A DNA stretch of 64,000 nucleotides from Streptomyces antibioticus (GTDB lineage: Bacteria; Actinomycetota; Actinomycetes; Streptomycetales; Streptomycetaceae). Shown in pieces: positions 52,590 to 60,126 of this stretch. The notes under the pieces are model-generated. The model was not told where the DNA came from, did no database searches, and saw only the letters and a program-made list of their open reading frames with translations. The DNA is taken from NCBI RefSeq assembly GCF_001514065.1, contig NZ_KQ948424.1:655568-719567 (forward strand). Direction: 5' to 3'. The position numbers and the translations under genes are program-made. How positions within the stretch are numbered: position 1 is the first letter of the stretch; each line of letters starts with the position of its first letter.

Positions 52590-53063
52590 ATGACTGCGAA
52601 CTGGTCCGCCTTCACCGCCGCCGAACCCGATCTCGCCCGGCTCGTCGAAGACCGCTTCGGCGCCTTCACGCACCACACCCTCGCGACCCTCCGCAAGGAC
52701 GGCTCGCCCCGCACCAGCGGCCTGGAGGTGCGGTTCCTGAACGGCGAGCTGTGGCTCGGCATGATGCCGGACTCGCTCAAGGCCCGCGACCTGCTCCGCG
52801 ACCCGCGGTTCGCGCTCCAGGCGAACCCCGGGGAGGGGCAGTCGTTGGGCGGCGGCGACGTACGGATCGGCGGGCGGGCCGTCGAGGTCGTCGATGCGGC
52901 GACCAAGGCCGCGTACGGCGAAGAGGTGGAACCGCCGGAGCCGTTCCACCTCTTCCGCACCGAGCTGACGGAGGTCGTCAGGACCTACGTCGAGGACGAC
53001 AAGTACCTCGTCGCCCAGGTCTGGAAGCCCGGAGAGCCGGTGCGGACTCTCAAGCGGACCTAG
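52590..53063 (+). CDS. Pyridoxamine 5'-phosphate oxidase-fold (split-barrel) protein
   Basis: Length 157 aa. The split-barrel FMN/F420-binding family is indicated by HTLATLRKDGSPRTSGLEVRF, LWLGMMPDSLKARDLLRDPRFAL and the C-terminal LTEVVRTYVEDDKYLVAQVWKPG. Actinobacterial members often bind F420 or heme, and the substrate cannot be given. It lies 27 nt from the guaA stop (convergent). Confidence 0.9.
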   Translation: MTANWSAFTAAEPDLARLVEDRFGAFTHHTLATLRKDGSPRTSGLEVRFLNGELWLGMMPDSLKARDLLRDPRFALQANPGEGQSLGGGDVRIGGRAVEVVDAATKAAYGEEVEPPEPFHLFRTELTEVVRTYVEDDKYLVAQVWKPGEPVRTLKRT

Positions 53064-53090
53064 GAAGACCTAAAAGACCTAAAGGGAGGC

Positions 53091-54668
53091 CTACTCCCAC
53101 TCGATCGTGCCCGGCGGCTTCGAGGTCACGTCGAGGACGACCCGGTTGACGTCCGCGACCTCGTTGGTGATCCGGGTGGAGATCTTCGCGAGCACCTCGT
53201 ACGGCAGGCGCGACCAGTCGGCCGTCATCGCGTCCTCGGACGAGACGGGGCGCAGGACGATCGGGTGACCGTAGGTGCGGCCGTCGCCCTGGACGCCGAC
53301 CGAGCGGACGTCCGCGAGCAGGACGACCGGGCACTGCCAGATGTCCCGGTCGAGGCCGGCCAGCGTCAGCTCCTCGCGGGCGATGGCGTCGGCGTCGCGG
53401 AGCAGGTCGAGCCGCTCCTTGGTCACCTCGCCGACGATCCGGATGCCGAGGCCCGGGCCGGGGAACGGCTGGCGCTGGACGATCTCGTCCGGCAGACCCA
53501 GCTCCTGGCCGACCATCCGGACCTCGTCCTTGAACAGCTTGCGCAGCGGCTCGATCAGCTTGAACTCGAGGTCCTCGGGGAGGCCGCCCACGTTGTGGTG
53601 GGACTTGATGTTCGCCGTGCCGGTGCCGCCACCGGACTCGACCACGTCCGGGTAGAGCGTGCCCTGCACCAGGAACTCCACCGCCGGACCCTCGTCCGCG
53701 ATGATCTCCGCCTGGGCCTGCTCGAAGACCCGGATGAACTCGCGGCCGATGATCTTCCGCTTCTCCTCGGGGTCCGAGACACCCTTGAGGGCGGTGAGGA
53801 AGCGCTCCTCCGCGTCGACGACGACCAGCTTGACGCCGGTCGCGGCCACGAAGTCCTTCTCGACCTGCTCGGTCTCGCCCTTGCGCATCAGACCGTGGTC
53901 CACGTACACGCAGGTCAGCTGGTCGCCGATGGCACGGGCCACGAGGGCCGCGGCCACCGCGGAGTCGACGCCGCCGGACAGCCCGCAGATGGCGCGCTTG
54001 TCGCCGACCTGCTCGCGGATGGCCGCGACCTGCTCCTCGATCACGTTGCCGGTGGTCCAGTCGGGCTTGAGGCCCGCGCCCCGGTAGAGGAAGTGCTCCA
54101 GGACCTGCTGGCCGTGCGTGGAGTGCATGACCTCGGGGTGGTACTGGACGCCGTAGAGCTTCTTCTCGTCGTTCTCGAAGGCGGCGACCGGGACGACGTC
54201 CGTGGAGGCCGTGACGGAGAAGCCCTCGGGGGCGGCGGAGCAGGCGTCGCCGTGCGACATCCACACGTGCTGCTCGTCCGGGGTGCCCTCGAAGAGGGTG
54301 GAGGACGACTTCGACACGTGCAGGTCGGTGCGGCCGTACTCACGGGCGCCGGTGTTGTCCACCGTGCCGCCGAGGCTCTGCGCCATCAGCTGGAAGCCGT
54401 AGCACATGCCGAAGACGGGGACGCCGGCCTCGAAGAGCGCGCGGTCGAGGCGGGGGGCGCCCTCCTCGTAGACCGACGAGGGGCCGCCGGAGAGGATGAT
54501 CGCCGCCGGGTTCTTGGCGAGCATCTCCTCGACCGGCATGGTGCTCGGCACGATCTCGCTGTAGACCCGCGCCTCGCGGACGCGACGGGCGATGAGCTGG
54601 GCGTACTGCGCGCCGAAGTCGACGACCAGGACGGTGTCGGGGGCGGCGGCGGGGGTCGCTGATGACAC
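53091..54668 (-). CDS. guaA: GMP synthase (glutamine-hydrolysing)
   Basis: GuaA aminates XMP to GMP with glutamine and ATP. Length 525 aa, GTG start, GGAAGG 7 nt upstream. The N-terminal glutaminase (1-200) has [20 protein letters not shown], nucleophile Cys in [11 protein letters not shown], and His-x-Glu in YHPEVMHS. The ATP pyrophosphatase P-loop is [15 protein letters not shown]. The C-terminal dimerisation domain ends in KPPGTIEWE. It acts downstream of the IMP made by PurH. A TAGAAT -10 candidate lies at 54709-54714. Confidence 0.97.
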   Translation of the reverse strand: MSSATPAAAPDTVLVVDFGAQYAQLIARRVREARVYSEIVPSTMPVEEMLAKNPAAIILSGGPSSVYEEGAPRLDRALFEAGVPVFGMCYGFQLMAQSLGGTVDNTGAREYGRTDLHVSKSSSTLFEGTPDEQHVWMSHGDACSAAPEGFSVTASTDVVPVAAFENDEKKLYGVQYHPEVMHSTHGQQVLEHFLYRGAGLKPDWTTGNVIEEQVAAIREQVGDKRAICGLSGGVDSAVAAALVARAIGDQLTCVYVDHGLMRKGETEQVEKDFVAATGVKLVVVDAEERFLTALKGVSDPEEKRKIIGREFIRVFEQAQAEIIADEGPAVEFLVQGTLYPDVVESGGGTGTANIKSHHNVGGLPEDLEFKLIEPLRKLFKDEVRMVGQELGLPDEIVQRQPFPGPGLGIRIVGEVTKERLDLLRDADAIAREELTLAGLDRDIWQCPVVLLADVRSVGVQGDGRTYGHPIVLRPVSSEDAMTADWSRLPYEVLAKISTRITNEVADVNRVVLDVTSKPPGTIEWE

Positions 54669-54733
54669 GGGGTGCCTTCCGGCGGTTTGGGCGAGGGCTG
54701 TGAGGCCGATTCTAGCGGGGTGCGGCCGCGCCC

Positions 54734-54840
54734 CCTCCCGGCCGGTGACCCCGGCCCCTCCCGGCCGCCGTCTCCGGGCCCTCCCGGCCGGTGACCTCGC
54801 CCCCTCCCGGCCGCCGTCTCCGGGCCTTCCCGTCCGGTGG
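54734..54840. repeat. 46-nt tandem repeat, 2.3 copies
   Basis: Copies at 54734-54779 and 54780-54825 differ at only a few positions; a third partial copy runs to 54840. Each unit itself holds two CCTCCCGGCCG blocks and two gccgccgtctcc-type segments. Confidence 0.9.
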
Positions 54841-54851
54841 CTGGACCCCGG

Positions 54852-54880
54852 TTGGACAGGATCGGGAGCGCGTGCATACT
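54852..54880 (+). promoter_or_regulatory. Promoter of the chorismate mutase attenuator transcript
   Basis: TTGGAC (54852-54857) and CATACT (54875-54880) with a 17-nt spacer. The expected start site falls at the A of the leader-peptide ATG (54887), so the leader peptide would be translated from a leaderless mRNA. Confidence 0.7.
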
Positions 54881-54886
54881 GCTGCC

Positions 54887-54958
54887 ATGCTCACGCACCC
54901 GACCTTCCTCTTTACCTATGGCAACCGGCCCACCGGCTGCCATGGTCGTGCTGCTTGA
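54887..54958 (+). CDS. 23-codon Phe/Tyr leader peptide of chorismate mutase
   Basis: Reads [20 protein letters not shown] then RAA and TGA. Two Phe codons and one Tyr codon lie within five residues (FLFTY), matching the end products of the chorismate mutase branch. The ATG is at the predicted transcription start. The first hairpin (ATGGCA 54918-54923 with TGCCAT 54938-54943, inner CCGG/CCGG) begins right at the Tyr codon. A ribosome stalled for charged tRNA-Phe or tRNA-Tyr would block it. Translation is predicted, not proven. Confidence 0.7.
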   Translation: MLTHPTFLFTYGNRPTGCHGRAA

Positions 54959-54978
54959 GCTACTGACAAGCGACTTCC

Positions 54979-55020
54979 CAGGCGCCCCGGGCCGACAAGG
55001 TCCGGGGCGCCTGTCGTTTC
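54979..55020 (+). terminator. Attenuator terminator hairpin upstream of chorismate mutase
   Basis: A 12-bp perfect stem CAGGCGCCCCGG (54979-54990) with CCGGGGCGCCTG (55002-55013), loop 11 nt, followed by TCGTTTCCTTCC. It sits 20 nt after the leader-peptide stop and 60 nt before the gene. A competing pairing CGGCCC (54926-54931) with GGGCCG (54989-54994) could act as antiterminator. Confidence 0.85.
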
Positions 55021-55072
55021 CTTCCGGATCTTGCCGCTCCGGGGCAGCCCTCCCAAAAACCGAGGAGCCCCC

Positions 55073-55336
55073 GTGACAACGACCACCACCACCCCCGAAG
55101 CCGTCATCGCCGACGCCCGCGAGCGCATCGACGCCATCGACGACCGGATCATCGGCCTCATCCAGGAACGGGCGGCCGTCTCCGCCGTCGTGCAGCAGAC
55201 CCGTATCGCCTCCGGCGGACGGCGCGTGCACCTCGCGCGCGAGATGGAGGTCCTCAACCACTTCAGCGAGGCGCTCGGCAAGCCCGGCACCTCCCTCGCG
55301 ATGACCCTGCTCGAACTGTGCAGGGGTCGCATCTGA
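55073..55336 (+). CDS. Chorismate mutase (AroQ type, short)
   Basis: Converts chorismate to prephenate, the first committed step to Phe and Tyr. Length 87 aa from GTG 55073, GGAG 6 nt upstream. All-helical AroQ fold with the family pattern ARERIDAIDDRIIGLIQERAAV, Lys/Arg-rich site residues (R..VHLAREMEVLNHF) and GTSLAMTLLELCRGR. It is as short as the AroQ-delta class and probably is active as a dimer, possibly with a partner enzyme. Its expression is apparently controlled by the upstream Phe/Tyr leader and terminator. Confidence 0.93.
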   Translation: MTTTTTTPEAVIADARERIDAIDDRIIGLIQERAAVSAVVQQTRIASGGRRVHLAREMEVLNHFSEALGKPGTSLAMTLLELCRGRI

Positions 55337-55822
55337 GTTCGGGCCCCGTCTCACCCGTACGGCGCGTGACCGCATCGCGGACCGCTTCGTTGGTGGTGGT
55401 GTCCGTGCCAGCCAGGGGCGGGCCCGACAGAACCACGCGTGGCTCGCTGGAGCGATGAGACGTTCGGATCTTGCCGTACGTCGTGGGACCTCGCTCCAGG
55501 TAAGTGACCGGACGGCAGGGGACAGCAGCCCGGTCACCCAAGAGAACGGTCGGCTCCGGGGACGCCCGGGGCCGACCGGCCGGAACACAAGGCTGGACCA
55601 AACGGTTGCGGAGGCCGGGTCCGTCCAGCACGATGCCTACAAAGCCCAAGTCCCCCTGTACACACCCACATTGTCTGTGCGTTCCGGCCCTGCCAGAGGT
55701 CGATACCATCCGCGCGCCCCGAATGCGCCGGGGCGCCGACCCGGGCATCCAGGACCAGCGGCGCAACCCCCCGGCGCCGCTCCCCAGGCACCGGCGCTGC
55801 CCTGACGCCGGTGCTGACGAAA
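55337..55822. other. Intergenic region with several strong stem-loops, possible RNA gene
   Basis: 486 bases between convergent genes without a convincing protein. Stems: TCGGGCCC/GGGCCCGA (55339-55346; 55420-55427), CTGGAGCGA/TCGCTCCAG (55447-55455; 55491-55499), GTGACCGG/CCGGTCAC (55504-55511; 55530-55537) and an extended stem (55547-55578). They could form a structured RNA. The small frame from 55632 runs into the next terminator and is not supported. Confidence 0.45.
55547..55578. repeat. Strong stem-loop, 8+5 bp
   Basis: CGGTCGGC (55547-55554) with GCCGACCG (55571-55578) and inner CCGGG (55556-55560) with CCCGG (55565-55569); tetraloop GACG. No T-tract follows. Confidence 0.75.
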
Positions 55823-55857
55823 GAAGGGCCCCGCGGTTCCGTCCCGCGGGGCCCTTC
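55823..55857. terminator. Strong terminator of the 380-aa gene
   Basis: A 14-bp perfect stem, GAAGGGCCCCGCGG (55823-55836) with CCGCGGGGCCCTTC (55844-55857), 30 nt beyond the minus-strand stop codon. Confidence 0.92.
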
Positions 55858-55886
55858 GCATGCCGGTCGGACACGGTCACCGGGGG

Positions 55887-57029
55887 TCAGGTCCGGGAGA
55901 CCGTGCCGCAGGCCTTGTCCTCACCGATGTCCCGGCTGCGGTCGTACGGGTCCGTCGTCGGGCCCGTCGGCGCCGCGCCCGTGGGCTCGGCCGACCGGAA
56001 GTGCGGGTGCAGAAAACCGTCGTAGACGTCGCAGGCCGAGTTCCCGATGTCCTGGTCGTACTTCACGACGCCGATCCTGCCCGGCGTGACCCGGTACTTG
56101 GCGGGGTCGGAGAGTTCGAGGTCGAGGACGCGGCGGACGATGGTGCGGGCCACGTCGGTCGTGCCGTCGGTACGGACCACCGGGTAGACGAAGGTGTAGT
56201 CGGCGTGGACGCGGACCGCGGCGCCCTCGCCGGCCTTGAAGGTCATCCGGCCGCGGGTCTTCACTACGTCACCGACGAGCCGGACCTCGGCCGGGTCGAA
56301 GCGGCTGAACATCACCAGCGGATCGTGCTTCTTGTCCGGCTTGCTCAGGGCCTTCTTCAGGAAGCCGGGCACGTTCTGCTGCGGCTCCAGCACTTCGAGC
56401 GCCGTCTCCGGACGTTGCCCGCGCAGGGTCGCCGGGTCCAGGTTCGCGTCGATCAGCAATTTCCGGGTCAGCTCCAGGGCGTGCGCGACATCCGCCTTGC
56501 TCCGCCCGCCGACCGCCTTCGCCTCCGGCACGACGATGCCGGCCTCGCCGTCGGCCCAGCGCTTGGCGGGCGAACCGGCGAACGGGTCGTCCAGGGTGGC
56601 GATCGCCGGTGCCGCCGTCGAGGGCGGGGCGGTCGGCGCCGCCGTCTCCGCGGGCAGGGTCTCGGTCGCCTCGTCGGCGGAGCCCGAGCCGAAGGGGTCA
56701 CCGGGCAGCAGCGACGGCTTGAGCGCCACGACGGCGACGGCCACGGCGAGCAGCACGCCGAGGGCCGTCCACGCTCCGCGGCCGCGCTTCTTCTCCTGCC
56801 GGGCGGGACCCGTGCGCCACCCCTCGGGCAGCTCGCCCCGGGCCTCCTGCTGACGGAGCCGTTCCGTCACCATGCGGGCGCGGGCGGAGGGCTCCTTCGG
56901 GGCGGCCTGTTCGTTGGCGCGCGCGAACTGTTCCCAGACGTCGTCCGGGACTTCGGGGGTCGAGGGGGAGTCCTCGGCGGGCTTGTCAGACACGATCGTC
57001 AGTTCTATGGGTTCGGAAAGCGCCTTCAC
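55887..57029 (-). CDS. Single-pass membrane protein with conserved extracytoplasmic domain
   Basis: Length 380 aa from GTG 57029; no good ribosome site is seen, so the start is provisional. A cytoplasmic charged part (1-85) precedes one membrane helix at about 85-103 (GAWTALGVLLAVAVAVVALKP). A Thr/Pro linker follows and then a globular domain (about 150-380: DLELSDPAKYRVTPGRIGVVKYDQDIGNSACDVYDGFLHPHF) with two late cysteines. Similar proteins are conserved in Streptomyces but I know no function. The promoter region is shared with the divergent LAXTG protein gene. Confidence 0.82.
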   Translation of the reverse strand: MKALSEPIELTIVSDKPAEDSPSTPEVPDDVWEQFARANEQAAPKEPSARARMVTERLRQQEARGELPEGWRTGPARQEKKRGRGAWTALGVLLAVAVAVVALKPSLLPGDPFGSGSADEATETLPAETAAPTAPPSTAAPAIATLDDPFAGSPAKRWADGEAGIVVPEAKAVGGRSKADVAHALELTRKLLIDANLDPATLRGQRPETALEVLEPQQNVPGFLKKALSKPDKKHDPLVMFSRFDPAEVRLVGDVVKTRGRMTFKAGEGAAVRVHADYTFVYPVVRTDGTTDVARTIVRRVLDLELSDPAKYRVTPGRIGVVKYDQDIGNSACDVYDGFLHPHFRSAEPTGAAPTGPTTDPYDRSRDIGEDKACGTVSRT

Positions 57030-57078
57030 AAGGAAAATCCGACGGGATACGGATGTGACTCAGGCCACATAAGAATTC

Positions 57079-57104
57079 TGTGAATGCGAGTGCAACCGTT
57101 CACA
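57079..57104. promoter_or_regulatory. Inverted repeat TGTGAA-N14-TTCACA in the divergent region
   Basis: TGTGAA (57079-57084) and TTCACA (57099-57104) between the divergent 380-aa and LAXTG genes. The spacing is too long for a CRP site; another dimeric regulator is possible. Confidence 0.3.
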
Positions 57105-57219
57105 CCCCTCGCGGATCTAACCATGCGTACCAAGGGTCACAGCCGCGCCCCACACGCGAGACCCACTGCCCCACTCGCGTGCTGCGAGGCGCAGCACACC
57201 GGACGCCTTGAGGTCTTTC

Positions 57220-58242
57220 ATGAAGCTTCGCCGTGCCATGGCCGCAGCGGCTGCGACGGCTGTCATAGCCCCGCTCGCACTGCTGTCCGCGCCTGCCGCG
57301 TTCGCGGACGAGACGTCGTCGCCCACCCCCACCGAGACGGTGACCGAGACGCCGACCGACACGGCCTCGCCGACGACCCCGACCGAGGTCCCGAGCGACA
57401 CCACCTCGCCGAGCGACACCACGTCACCGACGACCTCCACCTCGCCCAGCGACACCGCCTCGCCGACCGACACCGCTTCGCCCACCGACTCCACCGAGCC
57501 CAGCGAGTCGGCCGAGCCGAGCGAGGAGCCGACCGACCCGGACGTCCCGTACTGCGACGACCTCGACGAGGACTTCACGGACGCCAAGGTCTCCGCGGAC
57601 ATCAAGGGCCTGCCCGGCAAGATCGTCGCCGGTGACGGCTTCCACGGCTTCAAGCTGGTCGTCACCAACGACTCCGACACCACGGTCGACGGCGTGGCCT
57701 TCTACGCCGAGGTCGAGAACGACGAGCTCGACCAGGCGAAGTGGCTCAGCCCGTACGTCGACCTGGAGTTCAAGAACCCCGAGACGGGTTCCTGGGACCG
57801 CATCGGCAACGACGACTGGGCCGGCGACTACTTCTTCTACGTCGACGAGCTGAAGGCGGGCAAGAGCAAGTCGGTCGACCTGCGCGTCAGCATCGACGCC
57901 AAGGCCCCGGCCAGTGACGCCTACACCTTCGGTTCCGGCGCCTACCTCGACAACGTCGACGGCCAGGACTGCATCGCCGAGGGCTGGGCCGCGTACGACT
58001 TCTCGGTCCTCAAGGCCGGCTCCAAGAACGACGACCCGGGTGAGGCCACCCCGAGCGACCACGACAAGGGCTCGGTGAAGAAGCCGCAGGGCGACGTCTC
58101 CGACCTCCCGACCGGCAACCTCGCCGACACCGGCTCCAGCTCCGCGCTGCCGACCATCGGCCTCGTGGGCGGTGTCGCGATCGTCGCCGGTGCGGGTGCC
58201 GTCTTCGCGGTGCGTCGCCGTAAGGCCGGCACGCAGGCGTAA
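57220..58242 (+). CDS. LAXTG sortase-anchored surface protein
   Basis: Length 340 aa from ATG 57220 with GAGG 6 nt upstream. Signal peptide 1-30 (AAAAATAVIAPLALLSAPAAFA). A Thr/Ser/Pro/Glu spacer of about 75 residues follows, with short TASPTD-type repeats. A globular domain fills about 105-270. The C-terminus has the sorting signal NLADTGSSS, a hydrophobic helix and a basic tail (RRRKAGTQA). LAXTG is the target of class E sortases of Streptomyces, so it is likely covalently attached to peptidoglycan. No sortase gene is in the window. Confidence 0.93.
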   Translation: MKLRRAMAAAAATAVIAPLALLSAPAAFADETSSPTPTETVTETPTDTASPTTPTEVPSDTTSPSDTTSPTTSTSPSDTASPTDTASPTDSTEPSESAEPSEEPTDPDVPYCDDLDEDFTDAKVSADIKGLPGKIVAGDGFHGFKLVVTNDSDTTVDGVAFYAEVENDELDQAKWLSPYVDLEFKNPETGSWDRIGNDDWAGDYFFYVDELKAGKSKSVDLRVSIDAKAPASDAYTFGSGAYLDNVDGQDCIAEGWAAYDFSVLKAGSKNDDPGEATPSDHDKGSVKKPQGDVSDLPTGNLADTGSSSALPTIGLVGGVAIVAGAGAVFAVRRRKAGTQA

Positions 58243-58277
58243 CCAAAGCTGCGTAACCAGAGCCAGTTGCAAGAAAA

Positions 58278-58319
58278 CGAGAAGGACCTGCGTTCGGAGG
58301 GGGATGCAGGTCCTTCTCG
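58278..58319. terminator. Bidirectional terminator after the LAXTG gene
   Basis: A 14-bp perfect stem, CGAGAAGGACCTGC (58278-58291) with GCAGGTCCTTCTCG (58306-58319), between convergent genes. Confidence 0.92.
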
Positions 58320-58336
58320 CTGTCCGCGGTCAGGTG

Positions 58337-60115
58337 TCAGGCCTTGGGCGGCACCGCCGGCATCCCCAGGAACGGCAGCCGCAGCGCGCCGAACGCCTCC
58401 GCCGGGACCGCCGGTGACAGCGGCTCGACCGGCTTCAGACGCTCGTACGCCGCCCCCTGTGCCGGCCGCGGGTCGGCCTCGCCGTTGTTGGGCCAGTACG
58501 ACATCGCCCGCTCGGCCTGCGCGGTGATCGTGAGCGACGGGTTCACGCCCAGGTTGGCGGAGACCGCGGCGCCGTCGACGACCGAGATGCCGGGGTGGCC
58601 GTAGAGACGGTGGTAGGGGTCGATGACCCCGTCCTCCGGGCTCGCCCCGATCGGGCAGCCGCCCAGGAAGTGGGCCGTGAGCGGAGTGCCCATCAGCTCG
58701 CCGACGTTCGAACCGGCGAAGCCGTTGATCTCCGCCGCGATCGCGGACGCGGCCTCCGAAGCGGCCCTGATCTGCTTGGGGTTGGGGGCGCCATGGCCCT
58801 GCCGGGCGGTCAGCAGCCCCTTGCCGACCCCGTCCGGCTTCAGGTACGTCGTCAGGGAGTTGTCCAGCGACTGCATGACCAGGCCGATGATGGTCCGCTC
58901 CGACCAGCGGCGGTTGGAGAGGGACCGCAGGACGAGCAGCGGATGCCGGGCCGCGTTCGCCAGCCAGGCCGCGACCCTGGACGAGCCCTCCGCGTACGGC
59001 ACTTGGAGGATCGACAGGCCGCCCATCGAGTTGGAGCCCTTGCCGTAGCGGACCGGCTCGATGTGGGTGTTCTCGTCGGGGTGGATGGACGAGGTGATGG
59101 CGACGCCCTGCGTGAAGTCGGGCTTGGCCGAGCCCGTCGCCCTGCGGTAGCGCCGGTTGTCGGTCTGCGCGCCGACCAGCGCCTCGGAGTTGGTGCGCGT
59201 CAGCTCGCCCAGCTTGCCGGAGATGTACGGGAGTTGACCGCCCGCCTTCATGCGGTGCAGCAGTGTCTGGGTGCCGTAGGTGCCGGCGGCGATGACGACC
59301 CGGCGGGCCTTGAAGGTCCGGCCCTCGCCCTTCTTCCTCCGGTCCGTGGGGAGGGTGGCGATCGCGTACCCGCCCTGCGAGTCGTCCGTGACCGACACGA
59401 CCGTGGTCATGGGGTGCACGACCGCGCCCGCCTTCTCGGCGAGGTGGAGGTAGTTCTCGTTGAGGGTGTTCTTCGCGCCGTGGCGGCAGCCGGTCATGCA
59501 CTCGCCGCACTCGGTACAGGCCTTGCGGTCCGGTCCCGCGCCCCCGAAGTAGGGGTCGGCGACCTGCTCACCGGCCTTCGCCCGCACCGACCCGTCGGCG
59601 TCCTTGCCGTCGCCGAAGAAGACACCGACGGGCGCCATGTGGAAGGTGTCGCCGACGCCCATCCGCTGGGCGGCGGCCTTCAGATGGACGTCGGACGGGG
59701 TCATCGTCGGGTTGAGCCGTACGCCGAGCATGCGCTGCGCCTGGTCGTAGTACGGCTTCAACTCCTCCTCCCAGTCCGTGATGTCACGCCACTGCGGGTC
59801 CTCGAAGAACGGCTTCGGCGGTACGTAGAGGGTGTTGGCGTAGTTGAGGGAGCCGCCGCCGACCCCGGCGCCCGCGAGCACCATGACGTTGCCCAGCAGA
59901 TGGATGCGCTGGAGGCCGTACATGCCGAGCTTGGGGGCCCAGAGGTAGTTCTTGAGGTCCCAGGAGTTCTTGGGGAGGGACTCCCTGGTGAAGCGGCGGC
60001 CCGCCTCCAGGACGCCCACGCGATAGCCCTTCTCGGTGAGGCGAAGGGCGCTGACCGAACCGCCGAATCCGGAACCCACGACGATGACGTCGTAGTCGTA
60101 GTCGTCCTGTGGCAC
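58337..60115 (-). CDS. GMC family FAD-dependent oxidoreductase
   Basis: Length 592 aa from GTG 60115 with GGGAG 8 nt upstream; the longer frame is a shadow of the dehydrogenase gene. N-terminal FAD site YDVIVVGSGFGGSVSALRL, then GAGVGGGSLNYANTLYVPP, and a C-terminal GMC part (GGCPIGASPEDGVIDPYHRLYGHPGISVVDGA). This matches cholesterol-oxidase-like GMC enzymes. It also has a Cys cluster CTECGECMTGC, typical of a ferredoxin-type site, in the middle. It starts 11 nt after the dehydrogenase stop, so the two are an operon. Confidence 0.93.
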   Translation of the reverse strand: MPQDDYDYDVIVVGSGFGGSVSALRLTEKGYRVGVLEAGRRFTRESLPKNSWDLKNYLWAPKLGMYGLQRIHLLGNVMVLAGAGVGGGSLNYANTLYVPPKPFFEDPQWRDITDWEEELKPYYDQAQRMLGVRLNPTMTPSDVHLKAAAQRMGVGDTFHMAPVGVFFGDGKDADGSVRAKAGEQVADPYFGGAGPDRKACTECGECMTGCRHGAKNTLNENYLHLAEKAGAVVHPMTTVVSVTDDSQGGYAIATLPTDRRKKGEGRTFKARRVVIAAGTYGTQTLLHRMKAGGQLPYISGKLGELTRTNSEALVGAQTDNRRYRRATGSAKPDFTQGVAITSSIHPDENTHIEPVRYGKGSNSMGGLSILQVPYAEGSSRVAAWLANAARHPLLVLRSLSNRRWSERTIIGLVMQSLDNSLTTYLKPDGVGKGLLTARQGHGAPNPKQIRAASEAASAIAAEINGFAGSNVGELMGTPLTAHFLGGCPIGASPEDGVIDPYHRLYGHPGISVVDGAAVSANLGVNPSLTITAQAERAMSYWPNNGEADPRPAQGAAYERLKPVEPLSPAVPAEAFGALRLPFLGMPAVPPKA

Positions 60116-60126
60116 GTGTGCTCTCC

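Larger units (their letters stand above)
54669..54886. other. Divergent promoter region of guaA and the chorismate mutase leader
   Basis: 218 bases. Near guaA a minus-strand TAGAAT (54709-54714) is a likely -10. The middle is occupied by a 46-nt tandem repeat, and the promoter of the leader peptide follows at 54852-54880. Confidence 0.6.

Noticed and set aside
55504-56025. Plus-strand ORF of 173 codons after chorismate mutase
   Set aside because: It runs through a strong hairpin and into the antisense of the next gene without any domain or ribosome site.
57079-57104. CRP site
   Set aside because: The half-sites are separated by 14 nt instead of 6, so it does not fit CRP; kept only as a generic inverted repeat.
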